A stretch of 55,577 bases of DNA from contig JABDAY010000007.1 of the NCBI GenBank assembly GCA_013288895.1, forward strand, positions 1 to 55,577, given 5' to 3'. Numbering within the stretch: the stretch's first letter is position 1; the number at the start of each line of letters is the position of its first letter. Below, piece by piece: positions 35,269 to 43,652 of this stretch. This stretch comes from Chlamydiota bacterium (lineage in GTDB: Bacteria; Chlamydiota; Chlamydiia; Chlamydiales; Rhabdochlamydiaceae). The notes under the pieces were generated by a model, which was not told the DNA's origin, searched no databases, and was given only the letters and a program-made list of their open reading frames with translations. Both the position numbers and the translations under genes were made by a program.

Positions 35269-38200
35269 TTATTTTTTGTCTCTACCCTCGATAATTTTAA
35301 AGAAGAGGGGAACAAAGAAGATAGCAAAGAAGGTCGCGGCGCACATCCCGCCGATCACGCCGGTGCCGACCGATTGCCTGCTGGCGGCTCCTGCGCCTGT
35401 GCTAAGGACGAGTGGGAGGACGCCTAGAATGAAGGTAAGGGAGGTCATGATGATCGCTCTAAAGCGGAGTCGTGCGGCTGCGAGCGCGGCGTCTGCAGCG
35501 CCTAGCCCTTCGGCTTTTTTTGCTCTGGCAAACTCGACGATGAGGATGGCGTTTTTGGCAGAAAGACCAATCAAAGTTACGAGTCCTATCTGGAAGTAAA
35601 CATCATTATGCATATGCTTTATCCAAACAGCACAGAAGGCCCCAAAAATCCCAAAGGGGATCGCGAAGAGGATGGCTAGAGGCAGGGTCCATCTCTCGTA
35701 GAGCGCTGCAAGCACGAGAAAGACCATGACTACCCCTGCAATGAGCGATGCAAAAGAGGAGCCGCCTGTCGACTTTTCTTGATAGGCTTGTCCGCTCCAC
35801 GCTCCTGTCATCCCTTGAGGCAAAACTTGCGCTGCAAGCTCTTCCATGGCTTTCATCGCCTGACCAGAGCTGTAGCCAGGAGCGGGGCTTCCTGTAATTT
35901 TTGCTGCGGGAAATCCGTTAAAACGGGAGATGAGGGTGGGGGCTTTATCAAAGCGTGTTGTGACAATAGATTTGATGGGGATCATCTGGCCCAGCTGATT
36001 GCGCACATAGACTTCTCCTATGTCGTCAATGGAAGAGCGGTAAGATGGCTCTGCCTGGGCTTGTACTTGAAAGACCCTCCCATATTTATTGAAGTTATTG
36101 ATGTATAAAGAGCCTAGGAGTACTTGCAAGGTCTCGTAAACATCGTTAACCGGTATCTGGTAAGCGCGCGTTTTAGCCATATCCAGATCGATATAAAGCT
36201 CCATACAATTGGTCTCTATAGCTGTCATCAGATTAGCAAGCTCAGGGCGCGTTTTAGATTTTGCGATAATCTCATAGACACTTCTCGAAAGATCCTCCGC
36301 GCCAGCATCTCCCCCATTGACAACCCAGAATTCAAATCCACCTACAACGCCAATTCCCATAATCGCAGGAGGATTAAACGCGATCACCTGCGCTTCAGGA
36401 ATATTTCTAAATTCCTTATTGAGAATTTTTATGATCTCTTCTGCCCCCAGGTTGCGCGGGTCTCTATAGCCCCAATCTTTGAGGGTATAGTAATACCCCC
36501 CTATCGTTGTCCGGTTGATCATTTCAAGAATACTATACCCTGAGAAAGTCAAGAGATCCCGCATAGCAGGGCCGGCGGCGGACTTGCGTGTGATCTCATC
36601 TACCTGTGTTGCCACATTATCATTTCTTTTAAGGCTTGATCCATCGGGAAGATTGGCAACAACGCAGACATAACCCTGATCTTCTTCGGGAACAAGGCTA
36701 GTAGGCGTAATATGAAATAGGATCCCTATAGCTCCAATGAGAATTAAACAAACGGCTAAAGCTAAAACAGGCTTGGATATTAAAAAAGCAGCTCCTCGGA
36801 TATAGCCATTGGTGATTTTCTCAAAGCCTTGATTAAATTTCTGGGCGATTTTAGGAGGCTCTTTCCTGTGTTTAAGGAGCATAGCGGCTAAAACAGGGCT
36901 CAGTGTTAGAGCAACAAATCCTGAGATCACAACCGATACCGCAATAGTGATCGCAAACTGCTTGTAAAGCTGCCCTGCAATCCCCCCGATGAATGCGACA
37001 GGAACGAAAACAGCACACAAAACACAGACAATGGCAATCACAGGAGCAGAAACCTCGCTCATGGTTTTTATCGCTGCATCTTTTGCGCTCATCTTCCCCT
37101 TGCTCATATTGTGCTCAATATTCTCAACGACCACAATGGCATCATCCACAACAATACCCACCGCCAAGACCATTCCAAATAAGGTGAGGGTATTAATCGA
37201 AAAGCCCAAAAGATACATCCCCCCAAATGTCCCCACAATAGAAACGATCATGGCAATCACAGGGACAAGAGTCGCTCTAAGATTTTGTAAAAAAATAAGA
37301 ATCACAAGCGCAACCAAAATCGCTGCTTCTATCAGTGTTTTTATGACATCTTGAATGGAAAAATAAATAAATGGAGTGGTGTCATAGGGAATGGTATAGG
37401 TAAGCCCTCGAGGGAAACTCTTTTCGAGCTCTTTCATTTTATCCTTGATCCTTTTAGCTACATCCAAAGCATTCGCACCAAAGTCCTGATAAATGCCGAT
37501 AACAGCAGACGATTTCCCATTCACTTTTCCAACAACGTCGTAGCTCTGCGCTCCCAGTTCTACCCTTCCCACATCTTTTAGCTGGACCATCGATCCATCC
37601 GGATTTGCGCGCAAGATGATATTTTCATATTGTTCGGGGTGGGAAAGTCTCCCGAGGCCGTCTACAGGAATACAAAGCTCGAGCATCCCATTTGTTGGCT
37701 CCTGTCCAATTTCTCCAATGGCTCTAGCTTCGTTTTGCCCCCGCACAGCATCAACCACGTCATTTGTAGACATATTGAGCTGCGTGAGCTTGTCAGGCCT
37801 CAGCCATATGCGGATCGAGTAGTTGCGCGCGTTAAATACGTTTGCGCTTGCCACCCCCTTGATCCGTTGGATCTCATCTGCAACGTGAATTGTCGCATAG
37901 TTACTCACAAAAATATCATCGAAAACCCCCTCAGGAGATTGGATCGCAACGCATAGCAGAATATTGGGGGTCTGTTTTGTGACTGTGATCCCCTGCTGTT
38001 GGACATCTGAGGGGAGCTGCGCAGTGGCAAGATTCACCCTATTTTGCGTATTGTTAAGCGCCTGATCAGGATCTGTTCCAATATTGAAATAGACGCTGAG
38101 TGAATAGTTTCCCGGGGCAACACTTTGAGAGTACATGTAGATCATATTCTCCACCCCGTTGATCTGTTGCTCCAAAGGAGACGCAACAGTATCCGCCATT

Positions 38201-38370
38201 GTTTGGGCGCTGGCTCCGGGAAAAGTGGTCGTGACTAATATCAAGGGGGGCGTCAGGTTGGGATATTGCTCAATGGGAAGTACCTTAGACGCAACCATCC
38301 CTGTGATTGTAATAATAATCGCTATCACTGCTGCAAAAACGGGGCGCCCTAAAAAGAATTTTGAAATCAT
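35269..38370 (-). CDS. RND efflux pump, inner-membrane transporter (AcrB/MexB type)
   Basis: Proton-driven drug/metabolite exporter of the HAE1 family, 1033 aa, acting as a trimer in the inner membrane. The N-terminus (FLGRPVFAAVIAIIITITG) is the first of twelve membrane helices. Two large periplasmic loops follow helices 1 and 7. The proton-relay Asp pair is in VGIVVDDAIVVVEN near residue 406. The family motif GASAQTMADTVASPLEQQ is at about residue 50. The segment LTLIGLSAKNAILIVEFA near the C-terminus is also typical. The start overlaps the adaptor stop by 4 bases (ATGA at 38367-38370), so the two are co-translated. The outer-membrane factor at 30347 is the likely third partner. The natural substrate is unknown. 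Confidence 0.96.
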   Translation of the reverse strand: MISKFFLGRPVFAAVIAIIITITGMVASKVLPIEQYPNLTPPLILVTTTFPGASAQTMADTVASPLEQQINGVENMIYMYSQSVAPGNYSLSVYFNIGTDPDQALNNTQNRVNLATAQLPSDVQQQGITVTKQTPNILLCVAIQSPEGVFDDIFVSNYATIHVADEIQRIKGVASANVFNARNYSIRIWLRPDKLTQLNMSTNDVVDAVRGQNEARAIGEIGQEPTNGMLELCIPVDGLGRLSHPEQYENIILRANPDGSMVQLKDVGRVELGAQSYDVVGKVNGKSSAVIGIYQDFGANALDVAKRIKDKMKELEKSFPRGLTYTIPYDTTPFIYFSIQDVIKTLIEAAILVALVILIFLQNLRATLVPVIAMIVSIVGTFGGMYLLGFSINTLTLFGMVLAVGIVVDDAIVVVENIEHNMSKGKMSAKDAAIKTMSEVSAPVIAIVCVLCAVFVPVAFIGGIAGQLYKQFAITIAVSVVISGFVALTLSPVLAAMLLKHRKEPPKIAQKFNQGFEKITNGYIRGAAFLISKPVLALAVCLILIGAIGILFHITPTSLVPEEDQGYVCVVANLPDGSSLKRNDNVATQVDEITRKSAAGPAMRDLLTFSGYSILEMINRTTIGGYYYTLKDWGYRDPRNLGAEEIIKILNKEFRNIPEAQVIAFNPPAIMGIGVVGGFEFWVVNGGDAGAEDLSRSVYEIIAKSKTRPELANLMTAIETNCMELYIDLDMAKTRAYQIPVNDVYETLQVLLGSLYINNFNKYGRVFQVQAQAEPSYRSSIDDIGEVYVRNQLGQMIPIKSIVTTRFDKAPTLISRFNGFPAAKITGSPAPGYSSGQAMKAMEELAAQVLPQGMTGAWSGQAYQEKSTGGSSFASLIAGVVMVFLVLAALYERWTLPLAILFAIPFGIFGAFCAVWIKHMHNDVYFQIGLVTLIGLSAKNAILIVEFARAKKAEGLGAADAALAAARLRFRAIIMTSLTFILGVLPLVLSTGAGAASRQSVGTGVIGGMCAATFFAIFFVPLFFKIIEGRDKK

Positions 38371-39485
38371 TTTTTAGTTTTCTTCTTTTTGTTTGTTAAG
38401 ACATTAACCGGAGATCCATTGCCCACTTTATTTACCCCACCTACAATCACTTCATCTCCACTCTCAAGACCCGACTTAATGATCCAATAATTTTCATACC
38501 AGTCTCCTACCTGTACAAGGCGGAGTTCTGCTTGGGATTTTTCATTGACAACAAAAACATACATCCCGTTTGCTCCCTGCTGCACCGATTGCTGTGGAAC
38601 AATCATGGCATTAGGTCTTATAGCGCCCGTAAGCCGCGCGCGTATAAATTGACCAGGTTTAACAAGATTACCGGGGTTTTTAAATTCAGCTCTCACAGTC
38701 ATGGTTCCTGTTGTCTGATCCAACACTGGTGAGGCAAAATTCACTTTCCCCACATTAGGAAGCTCTGATCCATCTGCCAAAATCAATGTGACATCATAGT
38801 TTTCTGGGGTAATTAATTTTTTCTCTGCAATTTCTTGATTTGCGCTAAGAAGATAACTATCTGATACACCAAAAATCACCCAGATTGGATCGATCACTGA
38901 AACTGTAGTGAGCAGGCCATTCACTCCAGGATTAATCAAAGTCCCCTCCCGATATTTGGAGCGGACAGTCAGCCCCGAAATGGGAGAAGTAATCGCTGTA
39001 TAACTCAAATTAAGTTCAGCTTCAGTTAATTTTGCTTGGGCTGTTTCTACCGATGCTTGGGAGGCTAACATCTGCCCTGTTGCATCATCAAGATCTTTTC
39101 GACTCGCTGCCTTTTGCTCATAAAGGGGGGTATATCTTTCTACAGACCGCTGCGCCGTCCATAAAATCGCCTTTTCTCTTGAGAGCTCCCCTTTAACTTC
39201 ATCGACAGCCGCCTCAAATTGCCTAGGATCGATCTGAAATAAGAGATCTCCCTCTTTGACAAATCCCCCCTCAGTGTAGGCAATCTTCCACAAATACCCC
39301 TCAACACGCGACCAGATCTCTACAAGATGGGAACTCTGTGCCACCCCCACAAACTCAAAATTCGCAGGAACATTTTGCTCAACCACTTCATATACCGTCA
39401 CATCCATCGGAGGATTAGAAGGGGTAGCCTCTTTTTTCTCGCATGCAGCGAGCAACAACAAGCATATAAAAATTATTTTACCCAT
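38367..39485 (-). CDS. RND efflux periplasmic adaptor lipoprotein (AcrA/MexA type)
   Basis: Adaptor joining the RND pump to an outer-membrane channel, 372 aa. A short signal peptide ends in the lipobox LAAC with Cys15. Motifs include VGVAQSSHLVEIWSRVEGYL, the lipoyl half YTEGGFVKEGDLLFQIDPRQ, the coiled-coil hairpin (about 85-165) and LSYTAITSPISGLTVRSKYR. The C-terminal barrel ends SGLESGDEVIVGGVNKVGNG. It is the first gene of a two-gene operon with the pump. Upstream lie the hexamer hairpin element at 39532 and a divergent hydrolase gene; the promoter must be in the 46 bases between the start and that element or within it. Confidence 0.94.
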   Translation of the reverse strand: MGKIIFICLLLLAACEKKEATPSNPPMDVTVYEVVEQNVPANFEFVGVAQSSHLVEIWSRVEGYLWKIAYTEGGFVKEGDLLFQIDPRQFEAAVDEVKGELSREKAILWTAQRSVERYTPLYEQKAASRKDLDDATGQMLASQASVETAQAKLTEAELNLSYTAITSPISGLTVRSKYREGTLINPGVNGLLTTVSVIDPIWVIFGVSDSYLLSANQEIAEKKLITPENYDVTLILADGSELPNVGKVNFASPVLDQTTGTMTVRAEFKNPGNLVKPGQFIRARLTGAIRPNAMIVPQQSVQQGANGMYVFVVNEKSQAELRLVQVGDWYENYWIIKSGLESGDEVIVGGVNKVGNGSPVNVLTNKKKKTKK

Positions 39486-39531
39486 ATTTCTGGATTATGC
39501 ATAACTCGGAATTATCTCAAAGAAAGAAGAA

Positions 39532-39641
39532 GATCGGGCACGCACGCGGGCACGGGCACGGGCACGAAAGAAAGAAGAGCTTAAACTTTCTTCTCATTCT
39601 GGATTTCGTGTCCGTGCCCGTGCCCGTGTGCGTGCCCGATC
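39532..39641. repeat. hexamer hairpin repeat, copy 3 (GGGCAC type)
   Basis: Left arm 39532-39570 is GATC, GGGCAC, GCACGC, three GGGCAC units and GAAAG, identical to copy 1. Right arm 39604-39641 differs by a few bases (GTGTCC, GTGTGC) but keeps pairing over most of its length. The centre is GAAAGAAGAGCTT then pyrimidine-rich sequence. It lies between the divergent RND adaptor and the hydrolase gene and is followed by a half-copy of the other element type at 39651. Confidence 0.9.
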
Positions 39642-39650
39642 CTCTTTCTT

Positions 39651-39682
39651 CGGTTTTGCGATTTTTGTTTTGCGTTTCTTCC
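39651..39682. repeat. half-copy of the AACGCAAA-type element
   Basis: GGTTTTGCGATTTTTG, then TTTTGCGTTTCTTCCC, closely matches the right arm of the element at 28749-28852, with the two sub-blocks in swapped order. No matching left arm is present nearby, so this looks like a remnant fused to the end of hairpin copy 3. It lies 17 bases before the hydrolase start. Confidence 0.6.
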
Positions 39683-39698
39683 CTGGTAGAATGCCCCC

Positions 39699-40697
39699 AT
39701 GTCTTCTATTCATTTTACAGCTCAATGGTCAAAAGAAAATTACCATTTGCAAAAAAATTTTTACGACATTATTAACTCCCCTTTTCGAACAAGGGTGCAA
39801 GTGGTCTCTGATTGCACCAAAAGGGCTCTTTGTCTAGCAGCTGAAACTTTGCTCTCTCCTATTCGTAATAAATTTTCCTATTGGATTATGCCCGCAAATC
39901 GGTCAACACCAGAACAACTAGAAAAACCATGGAAACCCGCTGCTACTAAAGTATGCCTAACATCTCCTGATGGTGAAGATTTACCTCCATCTCCATGGTT
40001 TGTAATAGATGGACAAAAAGATTTGCCAACAGTGATTGTCTTATCACCCTTTATTCCAAAAACAGCTGAGAGACGCAATGATATCGCTATTCTTGCTTTG
40101 GATGAAGATGTCGATTGGATGATAAAGGAAGCGCGCTTACGATACTGCAACCTCCTTTTTCTAGATGCTAGACGCCCCTCATGCAGCTTTGAAGACCAAG
40201 TATTAGATGCCTCAGCAGCTGTAGAGTTTTTACGTAATCAAGGCGTTGGAAATATTAGCGTTTTTGGGTTTTGTACAGGGGGTGTCGTTGCTGCGTATGT
40301 CAGCCAAATGTATAAAGTCACAGCTGTTGTCTATAATAGTTATACAAGCTTTGGCGCTTTTCTTCGCAACTCTAGGTATATGGCAGCATCTGTAAGAGAG
40401 CGTGTGCCCTGTCCATACCCCGTTCAATGCCTCGCTACCCTTTTTGCATCTCTTGTGGGTTGGAGCCCAACTATGCCGCCTGAAGCTAGGGTCATAGCCT
40501 TGCAAAATACCCAAGATGAACTCATTCCCAAGGTTGCTCGAATCCCTACTGCCACCCGACTGTGGAATACAACTCCTATCCCACCCCACCGCGGCCACTG
40601 GGCTCCCCTGACGCAATGCATCGACTTCCTGAGAAATCCTGGCTCCTCCCTAGTTTTCGACATGTTACTGGGCCAAGGCAATGTCCATTGCACTTGA
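39699..40697 (+). CDS. alpha/beta-hydrolase-like protein with Cys nucleophile candidate
   Basis: A 332-aa protein reading as an alpha/beta hydrolase. The strand-elbow motif is GFCTGG with Cys192 where most members have Ser; dienelactone hydrolases also use Cys. A candidate acid is Asp in LQNTQDELIPK, and a candidate base is His in HRGHWAPLTQC. A preceding strand, DLPTVIVLSPFIPKTAERRN, fits the core sheet. No signal peptide is visible and the substrate is unknown. The ribosome site is poor. The last 17 bases overlap the start of the F-box/LRR gene, suggesting co-transcription and perhaps a shared role at the host interface (inference). The family assignment rests on motifs only. Confidence 0.75.
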   Translation: MSSIHFTAQWSKENYHLQKNFYDIINSPFRTRVQVVSDCTKRALCLAAETLLSPIRNKFSYWIMPANRSTPEQLEKPWKPAATKVCLTSPDGEDLPPSPWFVIDGQKDLPTVIVLSPFIPKTAERRNDIAILALDEDVDWMIKEARLRYCNLLFLDARRPSCSFEDQVLDASAAVEFLRNQGVGNISVFGFCTGGVVAAYVSQMYKVTAVVYNSYTSFGAFLRNSRYMAASVRERVPCPYPVQCLATLFASLVGWSPTMPPEARVIALQNTQDELIPKVARIPTATRLWNTTPIPPHRGHWAPLTQCIDFLRNPGSSLVFDMLLGQGNVHCT

Positions 40698-41913
40698 TAC
40701 CAATAAACCAAGTGCTGGGCCGCTTAAGTTCCAGCCTCTTCGAAACCCAACAATTAGGAATCTTCCTCCCGAGCTTATCGAGGAAATCACTAGCTTCTTA
40801 ACCAAAAAAGAGGGTCTCACCGCACACCGTACTGCCAAGTTATTCCATGACACTCACCCATTCACAACCCATATTAGCCAAATTTCCGATGCTCCCTCAT
40901 TCCTTGCCGCCCTTGCAAAAGGAAAGCTCAGGAAGACTAGAAGCCTTAAGCTTTTTAGCTGCAGTGCTATTGCTAATGCAATCCTAAACGGGTTGCCCAA
41001 CTCCTATGCTCCCTTGTTGTCCGGTCTTACTCATCTCGATTTGAGCCTTACAGATCTCACCGATAACCAACTGTTTGCCCTATTAACCCTGTGGACAAAT
41101 CTCATCAGTCTCAATTTACGCCTTTGTGACGAACTCACTCATCGCAGTTTTAATACCATCGCAACTCATGGCCGAAACCTTACTGAGCTCGATTTGCGTT
41201 CATGCGGTGAGATCGTGTACGGCCAGCTGGCTGTAGCACATTTTCCAAAACTCACTCTCCTTAATTTGGGAGGGTGCATTCATCTTAACAACGGAAATCT
41301 CTATGCCATTGCAGCCCACAGCCCGAAGCTCTCTCATCTCTATTTAGGATCGTGCGATCAGGTTACAGATCAGGGCCTAACCAGCCTTTCAATTCGGTTG
41401 ACAAACCTCGTTCACCTCGACCTGTGGTGCTGTCGAAAACTCACAGGAGAAGGCCTTGTTGTCATTGCCTCCCATTGTCCAGACCTTATTTTCCTTAATT
41501 TAGCCTTCTGCTTAAAGATCACCGATCCCGGGCTCATCGCCGTCCTAACCCATTGTAAAAGGCTGACTGATCTAAATGTAGAGGCATGCGGTTCTCTCAC
41601 CCCTGTAGCAATTGCTTCTATCGCAACCCTTGGCAAAAACCTTACAACATTCACTGCAGGTTCTAATCATTATCTTAGAGACGCCCCTGATCATCTTGAC
41701 GATTCAAGACTTACTGAGATTGCAATAGAATGTATCCATCTCAGGTACCTCGATTTGAGAGAATGCAAGAAAATTACCACTCTGGGATTCAGAGCTCTGT
41801 TAACCCATTGCCAAAATCTTAAAATTCTTCAGATACTTTTTTGGAGAGAGGCTAGCAGACTTCCAGACTCAATGACTGAAGCTTTCAGAAAAAAAGGGGT
41901 CGAGATCCGCTAA
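40681..41913 (+). CDS. F-box / leucine-rich-repeat protein (FBXL-like effector candidate)
   Basis: A 410-aa protein of eukaryotic design. Residues about 24-60 (IRNLPPELIEEITSFL...RTAKLFHD) match the F-box pattern, the module that docks on Skp1 in SCF ubiquitin ligases. From about 115 to 400 follow some ten Cys-containing leucine-rich repeats of the AMN1/FBXL kind, for example LVHLDLWCCRKLTGEGLVVI, LIFLNLAFCLKITDPGLIAV and LRYLDLRECKKITTLGFRAL. In eukaryotes such LRRs choose the substrate. Bacterial F-box effectors are known from Legionella and other amoeba-associated bacteria and from environmental chlamydiae, and they redirect host ubiquitylation. No type III signal can be judged by eye. AAGG precedes the ATG. 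It overlaps the hydrolase gene by 17 bases. Fold assignment is strong; the role is inferred. Confidence 0.9.
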   Translation: MSIALDTNKPSAGPLKFQPLRNPTIRNLPPELIEEITSFLTKKEGLTAHRTAKLFHDTHPFTTHISQISDAPSFLAALAKGKLRKTRSLKLFSCSAIANAILNGLPNSYAPLLSGLTHLDLSLTDLTDNQLFALLTLWTNLISLNLRLCDELTHRSFNTIATHGRNLTELDLRSCGEIVYGQLAVAHFPKLTLLNLGGCIHLNNGNLYAIAAHSPKLSHLYLGSCDQVTDQGLTSLSIRLTNLVHLDLWCCRKLTGEGLVVIASHCPDLIFLNLAFCLKITDPGLIAVLTHCKRLTDLNVEACGSLTPVAIASIATLGKNLTTFTAGSNHYLRDAPDHLDDSRLTEIAIECIHLRYLDLRECKKITTLGFRALLTHCQNLKILQILFWREASRLPDSMTEAFRKKGVEIR

Positions 41914-41958
41914 TATGCGTCGTTGCTAGGTCCTGCCTTAAATAAAACCAGCATACTC

Positions 41959-42041
41959 TTAACCGCGAAAGCGGTTGTCAAATTGCGTAGCAATGGCAGT
42001 TGCTAGCCGCATTCGCGGTTAAAAATTCAGGAGCGCAATTT
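41959..42041 (+). promoter_or_regulatory. structured leader upstream of guaB
   Basis: Two interleaved inverted repeats. The first is TTAACCGCGAA (41959-41969) with TTCGCGGTTAA (42012-42022), 11 bp perfect. The second is AAATTGCG (41980-41987) with CGCAATTT (42034-42041), 8 bp perfect, the latter ending in a run of seven T. Two small hairpins lie inside: CCGC-GAAA-GCGG (41963-41974), which competes with the first stem, and TAGCAA-TGGCAG-TTGCTA (41988-42005). Crossing stems ending at a T-run suggest a pseudoknot or an attenuator. The gap from 41914 to 42128 holds only this and a small stem at 42046-42070 (CACCTGCC/GGTAGGTG). The structure is seen; its role is inferred. Confidence 0.5.
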
Positions 42042-42128
42042 TTTTCACCTGCCGACGTAGGAGGTAGGTGACCACTTATTTTCTCCTTGCGTTTTAATGC
42101 AAAGAATTATCATACTGTCGTACATTCT

Positions 42129-43652
42129 ATGAAAATTGTTTCGTTTTTCGAAAAATTTGAGGGGGAGAGTTTGACATATGACGATCTCATCCTCCTGCCT
42201 GGATATATTGATTTTCCTTTAGATCATGTGAATCTTTCAACACCGTTGACCCGTACAATTGAGCTAAGTATCCCCATCATCAGCTCCCCTATGGACACTG
42301 TGACTGAAGCAAATCTTGCTATTGCCATTGCTCTTCAGGGTGGGATTGGGATGATCCATTACAATTTGTCGCCGGAAAAACAACTTGAAGAAGTGAGAAA
42401 AGTCAAACGCTTTAAAAATGGTTTTGTCTCTGATCCGATCACCCTTCCCCCCACTGCGAGAATCCATGATGTCCTTCAAATTAGAAGGGAGAAGGGGTAT
42501 TCTACGATCCCTATCACCGCGAGTGGCAAACTTTTAGGAATGGTGACAAAATATGACTATTCGACTAGTTCAGAAGAGGGGTTGAACAAAACAGTTGCTG
42601 AACGGATGATCCCAGTAGAAAGTTTAACATTAGCGATGCGCGATGATGTTTTTGATTTTGTTAAAGTGAATGAACGTCTTTTTAATTGTCATAGCCCAGC
42701 TCTTCCGATCGTAGATGAAGAGGGCTATTTACATGGGCTCATTACCCGCTCCGACTTGGAAAAGCATCAGAATTACCCCCACGCTGCGCTTGATCATTCC
42801 GGAAGTCTCCTTGTGGGCGCGGCTGTCGAGACATGGCCTGAAAAAGCCAAGAGGAGGATAGAATTAATTCATGACGCTGTCGATCTCATTGTTTTTGACA
42901 CTGCTCAAGGGTTTACAAGCTATGAACTAGAACTCATCCGCTGGACGAAAAAGAATTTTCCCTCGCTCCAAATTATCGGAGGGAATGTAGTGACGATGGA
43001 TGCTTGCATGGCCTTGATTGAAGCGGGGGCAGATGCCATTCGTGTCGGGATGGGAATAGGGTCTATATGCACGACACAACAGGTCGGTGGTATTGGAAGA
43101 GGTCAGGCTACAGCCTTATACGAATGCGCCAGCCTTTGCCGCAAACACAGTATTCCTGTAATCGCCGATGGAGGGATTACAAAAAGCGCCGATATCGTCA
43201 AAGCTTTGAGCCTAGGGGCAAGTCACGTGATGTTAGGGTCTCTTCTTGCAGGAACCTTGGAATCTCCAGGGCGTCATCGGACCAAAGATGGGATCTGCTT
43301 AAAAGAATATCGGGGAATGGGATCGCATGAAGCGATGGAAAAGGGAAGCAGCGTCCGTTATGGGATGGAGACATCTAACATCCGCGTGCCGGAAGGGGTC
43401 TCGGGCCTTGTCCCTTCCCGAGGCGCCGTTAGCGAATGGGTCCCCTGTCTGACCCAAGCCGTAAAACAAGGGTTTCACAAACTGGGAACGCAAAATATCA
43501 AAGAACTCCATGAAAAAATCGATCGCAATGAGGTCTGTTTAGAGCGTCGTTCGGAAGGTGCTAAAAGGGAGGGCTCGGTGCATAATCTCTATGAAATCAC
43601 CACAACTGGTCCCTCAAAAAGAGAATCAGGAGAAAATCAATGGAAAGAATAG
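42129..43652 (+). CDS. guaB: IMP dehydrogenase
   Basis: Oxidises IMP to XMP with NAD+, the committed step of guanine nucleotide synthesis. The ATG at 42129 (MKIVSFFEKFEGESLTYDD) matches the family N-terminus; the longer frame begins with a TTG and is unlikely. Motifs include TYDDLILLPGY, SPMDTVTEA, a CBS pair at about 95-205, the substrate segment GADAIRVGMGIGSICTTQQ with the catalytic Cys, and YRGMGSHEAM. The C-terminal ~45 residues (KEL.EKIDRNEVCLERRSEG...) are charged. It overlaps guaA by 13 bases. The classical Chlamydia species lack guaB and guaA, so their presence points to an environmental chlamydia. The leader upstream may regulate both genes. Confidence 0.95.
   Translation: MKIVSFFEKFEGESLTYDDLILLPGYIDFPLDHVNLSTPLTRTIELSIPIISSPMDTVTEANLAIAIALQGGIGMIHYNLSPEKQLEEVRKVKRFKNGFVSDPITLPPTARIHDVLQIRREKGYSTIPITASGKLLGMVTKYDYSTSSEEGLNKTVAERMIPVESLTLAMRDDVFDFVKVNERLFNCHSPALPIVDEEGYLHGLITRSDLEKHQNYPHAALDHSGSLLVGAAVETWPEKAKRRIELIHDAVDLIVFDTAQGFTSYELELIRWTKKNFPSLQIIGGNVVTMDACMALIEAGADAIRVGMGIGSICTTQQVGGIGRGQATALYECASLCRKHSIPVIADGGITKSADIVKALSLGASHVMLGSLLAGTLESPGRHRTKDGICLKEYRGMGSHEAMEKGSSVRYGMETSNIRVPEGVSGLVPSRGAVSEWVPCLTQAVKQGFHKLGTQNIKELHEKIDRNEVCLERRSEGAKREGSVHNLYEITTTGPSKRESGENQWKE

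Noticed and set aside
42087..42128. Longer start for guaB
   Set aside because: It begins with TTG, lacks a ribosome site and adds residues not found at IMP dehydrogenase N-termini.
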